Shown here: piece by piece, positions 36,911-48,204 of the stretch
Layout of the letters: every line of letters begins with the position of its first letter
How positions within the stretch are numbered: position 1 is the first letter of the stretch
Assembly (NCBI GenBank): GCA_026008535.1
Contig: BRKX01000007.1
Span: 58,765,001 to 58,829,000 of the forward strand
Reading direction: 5' to 3'
DNA: 64,000 nt
Origin: Perilla frutescens
Lineage: Eukaryota; Streptophyta; Magnoliopsida; Lamiales; Lamiaceae
Program-made: the position numbers and the translations under genes
Notes under the pieces: model-generated
Told to the model about the DNA's origin: nothing
The model's input: only the letters and a program-made list of their open reading frames with translations
Database searches by the model: none

Positions 36911-38343
36911 TGTTAGTTTTGTATACTGGAAAGACATGTCTTTATATACTTTTCTAATCATATGATGATATGAATTGAAAGTTATTGCAGTCACTGTTTG
37001 CATTTAGATTATTTTATATAATTGTTCTATGCAATGTTCCATCTACTTACATTATAGATAATATAGTGTGGGGAGTCACACGGTAAGATCATATCATTAG
37101 AACCTTGGATTTTATTAAAGAGCTCACGGTTTAGATAGTCCTGAACAGACCATCGGTACACCGTAGAATAATCTGATAAGTTAGTTTATCTTGACTAACT
37201 GATTATTCTAGTACACTTGTTAATGTATTGAGGAGGATCGCGATAGGATACTATTCTCTGTCTCTGACCCGGATAGTGAGAGAATAAAGATCCACAGAGT
37301 TCGGGTTCTGAACTCATGTTTGTTGGCGAGCATATGTGTGCATTACTTATTGCTTTGACTTATCAATGGGTGAGATCCTTTCGTGGATCAATAAACTCGA
37401 TTTCTTGGGTAATAATAGTGTATACATGATGTGTCGTGCAATATGCATGAGCACCGTATCCTGGTGCGCCAGGTTGATGATGTTCTCTTGAGGAAACACA
37501 AGTTCATGTTGAAACCCTGCAGGTGGAATTTATTCCGTACATGAGTAAAGCTTGTGTGGTACTACTCAACGTTTTAGATGTTAATTAATTATAGCTGTCA
37601 GAGGCTGACATAATTAATTATTGAACATTATATCTTAAATAGGGGGAATGGATGAACTAAAGAAGAAAGCATATTCACAAATATGTATTAAATTGTTAGG
37701 TTAGTGTTACTTCTTTAGTGGAATAAAAGTAATACTTAATTTATTTAATTATATCCTAAGTTTATTGCATATTGGATATTAAATAAATTGGTGGACCAAT
37801 TTAATATTCTTCTAGATCCATGTTGTAGCCCAATTGACTATTAGTGGACTGGATATTGAACTTGAGTAAGAGGCCCAAACCTAGTAGGGTTTGGAGATGA
37901 ATTTTCGGCCACCTCCTACTTAAATATAAGAGGGGGTTCGAAAATTACATACATACGTTCAGCTCCTCTTTTGTCTCTCAAGATATCCACAAATTTCACA
38001 ACCCTATCAGTAGTATACAGCCCACTTTGTATCTGACACTCAGTCCGAGAATACAACAGAAGATCTCGTAGTAGAATACTGTGGTGGCCGATCCAGTGGA
38101 GATAGGGGACGCCAGTTTCACATTCATTCAACCGCAAGATTAGTCATGTAATCTTATCCTCAGACCGTCTGACAATTGTAAGAAATTCGGATCTATGTTT
38201 TCCGCTTTATTAGATTCATTTTGCATGATTTTGTGCTTGACGTGTATAAACATGCATGAACATAAAACTATGATTTGCGTGAACATGGGATTAATGAACA
38301 TTCAATAGATCCTGCGGTGGTTTAATTCGAAAAAACCCCAACA
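36911..38343 (+). repeat. 3' LTR of the copia element
   Basis: It begins TGTTAGTTTTGTATAC right after the purine tract AAGTGGGAGAT (36900-36910) and ends AACCCCAACA. It is followed by AGGTA; a matching 5' duplication cannot be tested because the 5' LTR is damaged. Confidence 0.88.
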
Positions 38344-38509
38344 AGGTACTATTTGGACAATATTCTTATGAGTCTAAAAATGTATTTTACTCCATAAATA
38401 ATTATACTTTTCAAGAATTGTAGTAATTGGTTAGTTGACTGATATACGTCTGTACGCGTGATATTAATCATATTTACAAAACAAAATGATGTCGATTTTT
38501 CTAAGGGGT

Positions 38510-39222
38510 ACATTTGTGTGAGACTATCTAACGAGTTTTTTACGTTAAACGGATCCCAATCTGGATTTGAGTTGAATAAAATATATAATTAAAAAATAAA
38601 ATGATTGAGTATCAATAGGTATAAAGTAAAGTATCATTAACTGCGAAGTGAAGTATCACATTATACTCCACTTCCGAATTAATGATACTTCACGTGACAG
38701 TTAATACTTCATCAGATATATATCTAATGATACTTCACTTAATAGTTAATGATATTTTGCCAAATTTATATCTAATGATAATTCACTTCATAGTTAATGA
38801 TACTTCACATCAGAGTTAATGATACTTCACCAGATATATATTTCAGAGTTAATGATACTTCACCAGATATATATTTAATGATACTTTACTTATTAGTAAA
38901 TGATATTTCACCAAATTTATATTTAATGATACTTCACTTCAGAGTTAATGATACAGATATATATCTAATGATACTTCACTTAATAGTTAATGATATTTTG
39001 CCAAATTTATATCTAATGATATTTCACTTCACAGTTAGTGATATTTCACACTTAGTTATATTTTACTTTATACTTAGTGATACCCGAGTGGCCGCGCGTG
39101 GAGCCCACGCGCCTGACTGTTTTTGCGGGTTTGGACAGATTTAGAAGAATTTTTTGGGCAGGTTTAGATCATATTTGACCCGTGTAACGCAAGAGACCAG
39201 TTAGATAGTCTCATATAAATTT
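38510..39222. mobile_element. Palindromic MITE with tandem-repeat core
   Basis: The left end (from 38510: ACATTTGTGTGAGACTATCT...) and right end (to 39222: ...TTAGATAGTCTCATATAAAT) are inverted copies over about 50 bases. TGTGAGAC..TCTCA ends of this sort are common in eudicot MITE families. The core (38630-39075) is an imperfect tandem array of phrases like GTTAATGATACTTCAC and CCAAATTTATATCTAATGAT. No transposase is encoded, so it would need one in trans. The ORF readable in the core is a by-product of the repeat. Confidence 0.65.
38630..39075. repeat. Minisatellite-like array (TTAATGATACTTCAC family)
   Basis: About a dozen imperfect copies of a unit with TTAATGATACTTCAC plus a spacer such as CAGATATATAT or CCAAATTTATAT. 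Larger 85-bp and 140-bp blocks are also repeated. Confidence 0.75.
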
Positions 39223-39658
39223 TTATCTTGTTCTAAAAATCCTTGAAATGATTTTCCCCACATTTCGAAAAAACGTGTATGTGATATTGTAACTTATATT
39301 GTTTGTGTTTAGCAGTGGCTGAGCCCGGTGGGACTGGCGCCTTTCATACCAAGAATAACAAATTGTAATTATATAAAATTAGACGTACTCTAAATTAAAT
39401 CTCTAATTATTAAATAATATACGTATCATAAGTAAAATATAAAGAAAAAATTACACTAAGGAATGAAATAATGTGACCGATAACATCTACAAATTTTGGA
39501 CGATTCCTTTATAGTTTGAAGATCTAGAGATGCATGGTTTAAATATTTTTTTTATATAAATGGTGAATGACAGGCAGTGGGCAGAGTTGGAAATGTTAAA
39601 AGTAGAACATCTTAATTCTTAAGTAAACAAGGAAAAATGTTATCTCATTCCTTTGGGT

Positions 39659-40002
39659 TTATGATTGTTGCAAGGACGCAAGGAATTGCTTGAGACAAGT
39701 ATTGTAGACGCAGGGCCTCTCAAGGTGAACCAAGTGCCCTGCTTTCTTTATGCCTTCAACTGTCGCCTTGTCTCCTAGTTGCCTGCACCAACATAATATA
39801 TACTTCAAATTGAGTCTTCACCCCACCCATATCAATTATCAATATAAAAAGGAAAGCGACCTTACTCTTTCATATTTTTAGCTAGTTCCACCTTAAATAT
39901 CTGATCCTCCTCTCCCCAGAGCAGATGTATTTTCTATATCAAAATTAATCAATTTCATCATCACATTTCTTAATTTCATATATAGGTAATGCTAATTAAT
40001 TC

Positions 40003-40041
<39 letters not shown>

Positions 40042-41670
40042 GGGAAAATTTGGGGATACTCGTGTCTTTAGTGCTAACCACGAGGCCTTCGAGTAGCTCA
40101 CCCCTTTCCTTTCTGTTGTTAAACATCACCTGTTCATCACCACTAAATCAATTTAATAGATGAATCGTGCATGCATGCCAAAAATTACTATATATATTAA
40201 TTTTTGTTCACTATATTATATGGTGTTCTAGTTGTTTTATGGTAGTCACTTTCATGGCCTATGGTGAAATGGGCTAAATCAATAGCATCCTCTATATGTA
40301 TTTCAGTCTACACTATATCGTCACTACCTATATTTGAATATGGACTTGAATTCGGATTTGAGTATTATATATGGGACTAATCTTGAATATATGTGTATTA
40401 ATCGAGTCCAACTGAGTATGGCCAAGTTCAAATTTGACTCGTTTATTATTGAGTTGTGTTGAGTTTCGAGTTTTATTTATCGAACATTTTGAGGCTCACA
40501 TCCTTATTCTTAGCTTAATTGAGTCTAAACGAACTTTTTAAATTTATATTTAAACTTAAACATTCTGATTATTTTGTTCTAAAAATAAATTATTTTATTC
40601 ACAAATTCTAAATGTACTAAAATTCATTAGTTTTTTTTAATAACATATTAATTAAGTTAATTTGAGACATGACATACTTATTAGTAATTGTTAGAGTATA
40701 AAAAAATATAAGTTATACCAAGTTATAAATAATTTTATATTCTCAAACTAATTCATTTAACCAGCCAACTAGCCGAGTATTGTACTGTCAAGCTGAAGCA
40801 TTAGTACTCGCTTAGTCAACTAACTTGACAAATTAATATTAAACGATCGTTTATAGAGAATCGTGATATCCGCTCATTTACGACCCTAATCTTAACCCCG
40901 TCAAATCTTTGCAAAACCTAATAATTGGAAATTAAGAAGAAACAATACCTCGAGAAAGTCTCTATGGAGGCGATCGGGGAACCAGAGCTTCTTGTGAGCG
41001 GCGACTTTGAGAAGTGCCTTACATCCTTTGACGGACGTTGGCAGCAGGAGCTCCGACGACGACGAGAAGCCGAGCTCCTCGAGCGTACTTTTGCTTATGG
41101 AATCGGTCATGGCGAGGATCGACCCCGAAATAACCATCGCCTCCACCAGCTCCGGGTGCAGCTCCGCCATCTTGAACGCCACCATGCCGCCGTAACTGAA
41201 CCCCACCACCGTGCACCTCTCGATTCCCAGCTTCCTCAGCCCCTTCACCAGGCACTCCGCCTGGAATGTCGGCGACCGGTCCGGACTGTCGGTGATGGAG
41301 CCGCCGAAGAAGAGGAGGTCGGGCACGTAGACGGAGTAGTTCTTCGTCAGAGACCCCACCTGCCAGCCAGAAGAATTAAAGAGCTTGCATTGTAGTGAAT
41401 GTAGAGAGAGAGACAGAGAGAGAGAGTAGGCACCTGGAATTGCCAGGTGACGATGCCCTCGCCGGCGAAGCCGTGGACGAGCACTACGACTGGTTTAGTA
41501 GGTTCGTCGGCGGTGGAAGTGTTGGTGGTTTTGTTGAATTTGATGGTCTCTCGAGGGACCCAAATGTTCATGACGGTGCCGGCGTCGATTTCGACGTTGT
41601 GAGGGATAACGCCGGCCATCTTCATGAGACCGTGTAGCAGAGGCTTCTGAGCTGCTACGAGGTTCACCAT
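39659..41670 (-). CDS. Alpha/beta-hydrolase fold protein, five exons, 309 aa
   Basis: Exons (minus): 41670-41434, 41359-40949, 40129-40040, 39933-39866 and 39782-39659. All introns are GT-AG and the phases join cleanly (the exon 4/5 codon GA|G is split), giving 309 aa ending in TAA. The catalytic triad is readable: nucleophile Ser134 in GFSYGG, Asp256 in LLWGEEDQIF, His285 in KKAGHLVHLERP; the oxyanion motif is HGFAGEG at 67-72. An N-terminal MVNLVAAQKPLLHGLMKMAG could be amphipathic. Plant homologues are annotated as ABHD6/monoacylglycerol-lipase-like or C-C bond hydrolase-like; the substrate cannot be told from sequence. Intron 1 holds a CT-rich repeat, and intron 3 starts directly with a (TA)n run. 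It appears intact and is the only ordinary host gene here. Confidence 0.92.
40009..40039. repeat. (TA)n microsatellite at the intron 3 donor
   Basis: About 14 TA units begin immediately after the exon 3 donor (G|GTATATA on the minus strand), so the repeat itself supplies the donor positions +3 onward. Confidence 0.85.
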
Positions 41671-41767
41671 TTTCTTGCTCGATTAATTCTCTCTGTAGAA
41701 AAAAGTACAGTTGGTGTGAGAGAGGTAGTTTATCGATCGCCTCCCTCCATTGAATTTGAGCAATACA

Positions 41768-41782
41768 TGTATATATAATGTG
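41768..41782 (-). promoter_or_regulatory. Possible TATA box of the alpha/beta-hydrolase gene
   Basis: A minus-strand TTATATATACATG lies about 100 bases upstream of the start codon, a usual spacing for a plant TATA box with a short leader. Sequence and position only. Confidence 0.45.
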
Positions 41783-42373
41783 TGTTTACACATTTATTTC
41801 ATTAGGATTAATAAATACAATACTACATAATTTAATTGTCTCAATCGCAATTTTTGTGTATTTTTGGTTATTTGACTTATTTCTCACTTTTTGGTTGGCG
41901 CTAGATATAGGTGGTTGAACTATTTTCCGTTTGGTAAATTATATGTCCGATTTCTTAATAAAATAAATACGTCTTTCCTTAATAAATACAAACATATTTT
42001 ATTTTGAGATGAAATGCACCGAACCCCCCCTGTATTTGAAAATGCACCAAATTTCATGTTCTTTTTAAAAAAATATTCACAACTTTTGTTTTTCAAGTCC
42101 CTCGGTCCCATGCATATACATAAGTTTATTTTTATTTCTATATTTATTTAACTCAATTAATTTACTAATACCCCCTATTCAGTGCATATTAACAATAATT
42201 ATTTTATTATTTTCAATTCATGACAATCTAAACCAATTCTTATTTCCGTTGACCGACTTATGGAAACATTGATGAAATATTAAGCATTAATTCATTTTCA
42301 AACTAAATAAATATAAATATATTATGAAGTTACTTGTTAAATTATTTTTTTAAGATATGGGCAAAACGACACC
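41783..42373. other. A/T-rich intergenic DNA
   Basis: No gene, repeat end or structural RNA is recognised. A short run of seven Cs at 42024 and A/T tracts are the only features. Confidence 0.4.
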
Positions 42374-42880
42374 GACTGCATATCTATTTTACTGTTTGGA
42401 AGGCCATTCATTAAAACTGATCCCATCAAGATTAATGTGGACGAGGGCACGCTGCCATGTGAGTTTGATGGCTAGATAGTTGTTTTCAATATTTTTGAAG
42501 CCATGAAGTACTCATAAGATCCGGAGTCAGTTAATTTTGTGAACCATTGCTATGCCCAATTAGAAGCTATTCTAGGACAAATGAACAACCAAGAACCTCT
42601 GGAATGGGCATTACAAACTGGGTTAACTGACTACGATGCCCTCGACGAAGATGAAGACACCAGAGAGGCAATCATGATGTTGTACTCCCTGAAAGAGATG
42701 TCGTATGGAGTGGTGGGTTACAAGTTGTCCACCATGACTCAGATAGAAATGATGCTACCATCGGTGTAGAGGACACCATAACTGGAACTGAAGAATCTCC
42801 CGGATCACTTAAATTATGCTTATCTTGGGGAGAATGAAACTCTGTCGGTTATCATAAGCAAAGGGTTATATGAACGAATT
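42374..42880 (+). pseudogene. Athila-like gypsy pol fragment
   Basis: A single frame with stops reads LLFGRPFIKTDPIKINVDEG near 42390, then VVFNIFEAMKY, an open part 42539-42769, and finally LKNLPDHLNYAYLGENETL near 42790. The sequence GRPFIKT plus the later LP.HL.Y.YLG..ETLPVII is the protease-RT junction of the Athila/Tat branch, a different gypsy branch from the chromoviruses elsewhere in the window. It has no LTRs and is an isolated fragment next to a MITE. Confidence 0.7.
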
Positions 42881-42910
42881 GAGAGAATACTTCTTTCAAA
42901 AATACCTTTA

Positions 42911-43939
42911 GACACCGTTTGGTTGGCACGGAGTCTGACTTGAGAAAGTAATCTAATTTCCTATTTTAATATTATTATGTTTGGTTCAATTTTTATGTAA
43001 TATGGAAAGGAATCATATTCTTCAAGAAAATTGTGCAACTTTCCTGGATTGTGAATACCTACTCCAAGTATGTATTCTTTTTCCCTATTTTGGGGAATCT
43101 GGTGTTAAATGATTTCATTGTTCGATTTCTTCATTTATTATTATTTATTTTTTTATAAATTATTATTATGTTTGGATTCATATTTTTTAACTAAAAAATA
43201 AAAAAAATGGATTTTTTTTAAATTTAAAAAATAAGATTTATTATTATCTTTTTTTATTAATAATACTAAGCTTGGATTAAAAAATTTCAATAAAAATAAA
43301 TACAATAGAAAAAATAAAAAAAAATATAAATGAAAAAAAAAGAAATTAAAAAATGTGATACTTTTTATAGTGAAGAAATTACGACCAAAATTCGACTATT
43401 TTATCAATCATTTTTTTCGCATTTCTATCAAAATTCAAATAATATCATTTTTGAGACAACGTTGCTGAGTAAACGATGACCATATCATTGTCAATATAGA
43501 TAATTTTGACTTCCAATTCAATAAAAAATATTTATATAGATAATTTTGATTTCAAATTCAATAAAAAATATTTGGATCACCAATACAATATTTACCTATT
43601 GATTATTTTTTAGTCATGTTATTTTATTTAAATTGAACTAATATGTTGCATTCAATATCTATAATACTAATGCAAATTGAAGAATTACACATTATATGGT
43701 TCGTATTTTAAAATTATATATATTGGTAATATGAAATAAGATACAATATATATTTTAGATATTTAATTATCTACTCTTGTTTAAATTTAATCCAATAATA
43801 AAAAGAGAATCATTATAATTTCCTTGTTGTATTCCAAACACAGAATAAAGATTTTGTTAGTAATCATTTTCCTTAGAATCACATTCCCAGAAATCATATT
43901 CCCAAAAAAACTTTACTTTCCTACCAACCAAACGAGCTC
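42911..43939. mobile_element. PIF/Harbinger-like non-autonomous element, TSD TTA
   Basis: The ends GACACCGTTTGGTTGGCACGG and (inverted) GAGCTCGTTTGGTTGGTAGG pair over about 20 bases, and TTA flanks both sides (42908-42910, 43940-43942). TTA duplication and a GTTTGGTTGG end are typical of PIF/Harbinger-type MITEs. The 1029-bp interior is A/T-rich with no transposase. A small internal duplication around TATAGATAATTTTGA (43496 and 43539) is present. Confidence 0.75.
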
Positions 43940-43942
43940 TTA

Positions 43943-44681
43943 ATTCCACGTAAAATTATAGTGCTCAAATTAATTCAATCAATGAAATCAGTGGAAGCAG
44001 GGTCTTCACTTTTAGAAATTCAGAATCTCAAAGATTGTGTTCATTGTTTGCGTGGATAATTTTTTAAAAGAAAAAAACTGCAAATAGTCTCTGAGTATTC
44101 TGTTAATTAGGACCTTAATTCACTATTTGAACCAAATTAATAATCTCTATACATTAAAATTCGGACCATGTAGCACCTAAATTTAACAGTGTTATTAACA
44201 CCATTTGAACAACCATTCAACCATTAGTATCTCACGTTTTAAACTTGGGGTTCACTCAATTTATTCCCAAATTTGGGAGAATGTGTATATTATCTTTTGG
44301 TTTCGGGGTTCAAGGAGCTAACCCAGAGACAAGGAAACCGGATTTTGATCAACTGATTAAAGTTGTGCTTAATCTAATTTGGTAATGATCAATTCATGCA
44401 CGAGATGAGAGTGTCATATTAGGTTTATTGTGACAGAGGACCCACTACATGAGAGTGTCATATTAGGTTTATTGTGACAGAGGACCCACTACATGTGAAT
44501 GTGGCAAGCCATGTTCCCAAAATTCTGTTTCCCTTGCACGAAATCATCCTTTAATAATTGTTGATTTGATTGGGTAACTAAGATACATAAACAATTTTAA
44601 TGGTGTTATTAATATCCATATGTACAATGTTGTTTGAATTTTGGTCAACCACAACGCCTACTCTCCACGACACCTACTAAT
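43943..44681. other. Intergenic DNA with a short tandem repeat
   Basis: No gene is seen. A 44-bp unit starting ATGAGAGTGTCATATTAGG is perfectly duplicated at 44405 and 44449. Confidence 0.5.
44405..44492 (+). repeat. 44-bp perfect tandem duplication
   Basis: Two identical copies, 44405-44448 and 44449-44492, each starting ATGAGAGTGTCATATTAGG and ending GGACCCACTAC. Confidence 0.9.
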
Positions 44682-44697
44682 AAAACTAACAGCTTTG

Positions 44698-44907
44698 AGT
44701 CCCCTTGAGGATGGCCTAGTGGTGGAGTGGTGTTTCTTGAGGCCAAAGGTCTCAAATTCGACCCACCACCAACACCACTAGGTGTCATGGCTTGCCAAGT
44801 GTGGTTTACCTCCCCTGTGTAGGTTTGCAGGCTATTACACAGGGACGGGGTTTACCCAGTGCGCACCACGGTAGCGGCTGCGGGTTACCCTCGACATCCA
44901 AAAAAAA
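44698..44907 (+). mobile_element. tRNA-derived SINE with 16-bp target duplication
   Basis: The A box TGGCCTAGTGG (44713) and a B-box region GGTCTCAAATTCGACCC (44749) mark a Pol III head. The body ends in an A tail. AAAACTAACAGCTTTG flanks it on both sides (44682-44697, 44908-44923), a typical LINE-mediated target duplication. A second copy, inverted, lies at 46333-46547. Exact A-tail length is uncertain because the duplication also starts with A. Confidence 0.88.
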
Positions 44908-44959
44908 AAAACTAACAGCTTTGTTTCTTTCTTTTTTTTTTTGTCTATTGGCTTTTGCC

Positions 44960-45420
44960 TTCCGTCTTCATGATGATCTAGTGGTGCAGTGATGTAATTT
45001 GAAATTTTGAATTCGAAGATTTAGAGTTCAAATCCATCAATACTACTAGATGTGAACTTGTTGTACTTGATTTTTCAACTGTGTAGTTCACCACCCTCTT
45101 TGTGTGGTCTGCATATTACTGCATAAGAGCCATGTTTACCCAATGTATGTGCACCATCAAATAATTGATGCGAATTATCCAGAGAGAGAGAGAGAGAGAG
45201 AGAGAGTCATCTCATTAGGGAGGCCTACTAGTAGAATGGGTGGCTTGTGGCAAAAAAGTCTTAAAATCTCACTATTGCATTATAGGTCTAGCTCGTGGCA
45301 CCGTATTTTTGTAATACATTTTTTGTTCCGTGTGCAATTTGCAAACTATTGTATAATGGCTACAGATTCCCTAGTCATAAAAAAAAGTTGGTTGTCCTAT
45401 TTAGATAGCTTAATTGGCGG
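44960..45420 (+). repeat. Diverged SINE-like sequences
   Basis: GATGATCTAGTGGTGCAGTG (44970) and, 50 bases on, GAGTTCAAATCC resemble A and B boxes, followed by phrases shared with the SINE such as GTTTACCCA and a GA-repeat tail at 45180. A similar, weaker pattern starts near 45220. A 35-base segment with GTTGGTTGTCCTATTTAGAT is repeated at 45386 and 45444. Confidence 0.4.
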
Positions 45421-45479
45421 AGTCAGTGATTTCATAATCAAAAAAGTTGGTTGTCCTATTTAGATAGCTTAATTGTCCT

Positions 45480-45720
45480 ATGTCGTTTTAGGAAAATATT
45501 CTTTCATTGTTTTGATATGAAAAAAAAATGTTAATGTCCATGAATTCTTGTTGGGAGTAGCTTATCTACTCATGATCGATGTTAGTAGTTGATGTCAAAG
45601 ATGCGATGTTGCTATTTTCCATTGATATTTCTTTGTGATTATGTTTTCGATTTATTTAATGTTACTATGAATCTATGATGCATTAGTATGACGCATATTT
45701 TAAAACTTCTTGGCTGATCA
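45480..45720 (+). repeat. Dispersed repeat, arm A (inverted copy at 51575-51830)
   Basis: Contains AGTAGCTTATCTA, GTTGCTATTTTCC and TTTGTGATTATGTTTTCGAT in the same order as the reverse complement of 51575-51830. It is followed at 45719 by CACTACGGCAAAAT, resembling a CACTA-transposon terminus, but no second end was found. Confidence 0.6.
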
Positions 45721-46244
45721 CTACGGCAAAATTAATATAAAGTTAATTATTTGAGATGACAAGGGACATCGCTAATAATATACAGACTTCATGGGAAGTG
45801 GACTTATTGGATCTTATTAAAATACAAGTAGTTTCGAAGTAAAAAAAAATTCCGAATTAAAATTGTATTAGTTAGATCAATGCGTTAGCCACATAAAACT
45901 TAAAAGGTCTACCAGCAAATATAGTAGTAACACAAAATAAGATCTACCGACTTCATCCAACGAGATCATCTAGTCCAATTAATTTATGTGTCCCATTATA
46001 AATTTTATTAACTATTTTATTTTATTTTTCTTGAATTTCAATTTCTTGTGGTTTGGTTTACATTTTAGAATTGTTAGTTAGTGTTTATTGCATTCAATTA
46101 GAATTATAATTATTTTTAATATATAATTTTTATTTTAGTTAATAATTGATAATTATGGTTGATTTTTCATAATTAGGACATATATTTTTTTAAAAAATAA
46201 TAATTCAATTCTCTGCAATAGATATTAATTAAGATTTGATTAAA

Positions 46245-46730
46245 CTCCCTCCGTTTCACAAAGAATATCATTTTGGGTACGCACATATATTAATAAAGTA
46301 ATCAAATTACCTAATACATCCCTATTTAATTTTTATTTTTTTTGATGTCAAGGGTAACCCGCAGCCGCTACCGTGGTACGCACTGGGTAAATTACGCCCC
46401 CGTGTAATAGCCTGCAAACCTAGACAGGAGAGGTAAACCACACTTGGCAAGCCAGGTGTGACAGGCTCACACCTAGTGGTGTTGGTGGTGAGTCGAACTT
46501 AAGACCTTTGGTCTCAAGAAACATCATTCCACTACTAGGCCTTGGGACTATTTAATTTATTTAGTTCAAGTGCTCAACCATGAGTGGGATAAGGCTGGTG
46601 TTTGATTACATTACATGAGAACAAATAAGAAGAATATGAATTTTCTACTTCAATTATATAGAATGACATTTTTTGTGAAGTAAAACTAATTAAACCGCAT
46701 AATAAAGTACTATTTGTGAAATGGAAGACG
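46245..46730. mobile_element. Stowaway-like MITE containing a SINE
   Basis: CTCCCTCCGTTTCACAAA at the left and ATTTGTGAAATGGAAGACG at the right are imperfect inverted ends, of the CTCCCTCCGT type typical of Stowaway/Tc1-mariner MITEs in plants. Removing the SINE at 46333-46547 leaves about 260 bp, the normal size. A clean TA duplication is not visible. Confidence 0.6.
46333..46547 (-). mobile_element. tRNA-derived SINE, minus strand, in the MITE
   Basis: This is the reverse complement of the SINE at 44698 with substitutions: CCGCAGCCGCTACCGTGGT and ACTACTAGGCC..GGGA are shared. CTATTTAATTT flanks both sides (46322-46332, 46548-46558). The poly-T at its left end is the A tail. Confidence 0.85.
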
Positions 46731-46864
46731 AATTATATAATAATTTTTATTTTTTTAATGAAACACAAAAGTAAGATATAGAAAATTGGCTGCATAATAT
46801 GAATCTCATGTGTGACTCAATCCTGCAACTAAAGAACGGATCAAAGGTGCTTGAGCATTTATGA

Positions 46865-48204
46865 TGTGACCCGGACAATGAATCCAAGACACAAGATTTA
46901 TGTATGCGGAAGACTTATAGATCGAAACACGTCAGGCGAATGAAGGATTCAATTCGACAGATAACAAGACATAAAAATAGCACACAAAACCAAGGCAAAC
47001 GGGCTGGAATGGAACGTGGGTTTAGGGATGATATATGGGACATGTAGGTTTTGATGATTAGGTGAAGAATGGCTTGGGAAGATAGGTTATGATAGTGATA
47101 AGATGAACTTACGAATGATATTGTAGAACACGATGAATTGAGCGCGTATGGCTAATCACGGCTGGAACTGGATGGATGAACCTTGAACTGATCTTGGGGT
47201 GGCTTGATATTGATATGGACGAAATATTGAGGTGGATGAACTTGATATGGAGGGCGTTGATGTTGGTAAAGGATAGGCTAGGATCGACGAACCCGTGTTG
47301 TAAACCCGAACGTGCACGTCTAACTTCTCCGGATAGCAATTCTCCCAAGTACTCGATGTACCCTGAAGAACTTAAATAGAACTTATGATTTGCTAGATCA
47401 AAAGAACTTGATAAATGGGTGATCAACCAAAGGATCGTGAGACAATTGAGAAATTAATCTTTTATTTCATGCAATATCTAAATAATAATGTCACATAGAT
47501 TTCCTATTTATAATGCTAGGATCTACTAAACTAGGTAGCAAAACTATCCTAACTAGACTAGGAAATCTGCTTTAATTAAACTAGGAATCCTATCTAAACT
47601 AGAATTCTATTTAAAGAAGAAAACTGCCTTGAATAGAACTTTATCTACCTAATTAAATAAAAAAATGAAAATTAATAAAATAAATACCAAAAATCAAATA
47701 ATAAAATCTAACTATGGATAAAATAAATCCCAATGGACTTGGGCCTTCTAATTGGTGTCTTGGGCTCTTCAAAGGGCTGATCCAACACGCCATCTTCATC
47801 TAGTCAACTCTTTTGGGCTTCTTCTTCAATTGTCATAGTTAGGATTTCATCAACTAAACTATAGTCTAAAATAAATAAAGACTATAGTGTAAACAAAATC
47901 AATCCCCTTAATTAATTCATTAAGGGCCGAAACTACTCGATATGGGCATACTGATGGGTATACGCACATTCCAAGTCTTGGTCTTCACTTCTTCATGTTT
48001 TCTTCTTCAAACCTTGATCTCCAATCGTTAATTACTAGCAAAGTAACAATTTTGGAGTTGCTCTCAACTTCTTTGCCATCTTCGAACTTCTTACATACAA
48101 ATGCTTGGAAATATCCTTGCAATTGTATTGCTCGAAGTCGTGTAATTGAACCACATATTTGCCGCTTCGGATTAAGTTCTTCAAGGCTTTTTGTGGACGT
48201 ATCA
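46865..48204 (-). repeat. 3' LTR of the non-autonomous element
   Basis: Minus-strand ends are TGATACGTCCAC...CCGGGTCACA. It has about 1340 bp and contains the final 219 bases of ORF2. Confidence 0.9.

Larger units (their letters stand above)
28868..38343 (+). mobile_element. Ty1/copia element with damaged 5' LTR, interrupted by a solo LTR
   Basis: The order gag, zinc knuckle, protease, integrase, RT, RNase H (integrase before RT) is diagnostic of copia. The 3' LTR is complete (36911-38343, TGTTAG...CCCCAACA) after the purine tract AAGTGGGAGAT. At the 5' side only the last 218 bp (28868-29085) match the 3' LTR; the rest is missing or replaced. The RT-RNase H junction is split by a solo gypsy LTR (33370-36030). 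Multiple stops and frameshifts show it is inactive. Confidence 0.88.

Noticed and set aside
38797..39144. 115-codon ORF in the MITE core
   Set aside because: It translates the minisatellite into repeated NDTSPDIY-like words and has no start context or family.
40925..41395. Plus-strand ORFs overlapping the alpha/beta-hydrolase exon
   Set aside because: They are antisense shadows with low-complexity Arg/His content; the minus-strand gene has a complete catalytic triad and phased introns.
45719..45735. CACTA transposon terminus
   Set aside because: CACTACGGCAAAAT fits, but no matching inverted end or 3-bp duplication was found, so it is not called as an element.
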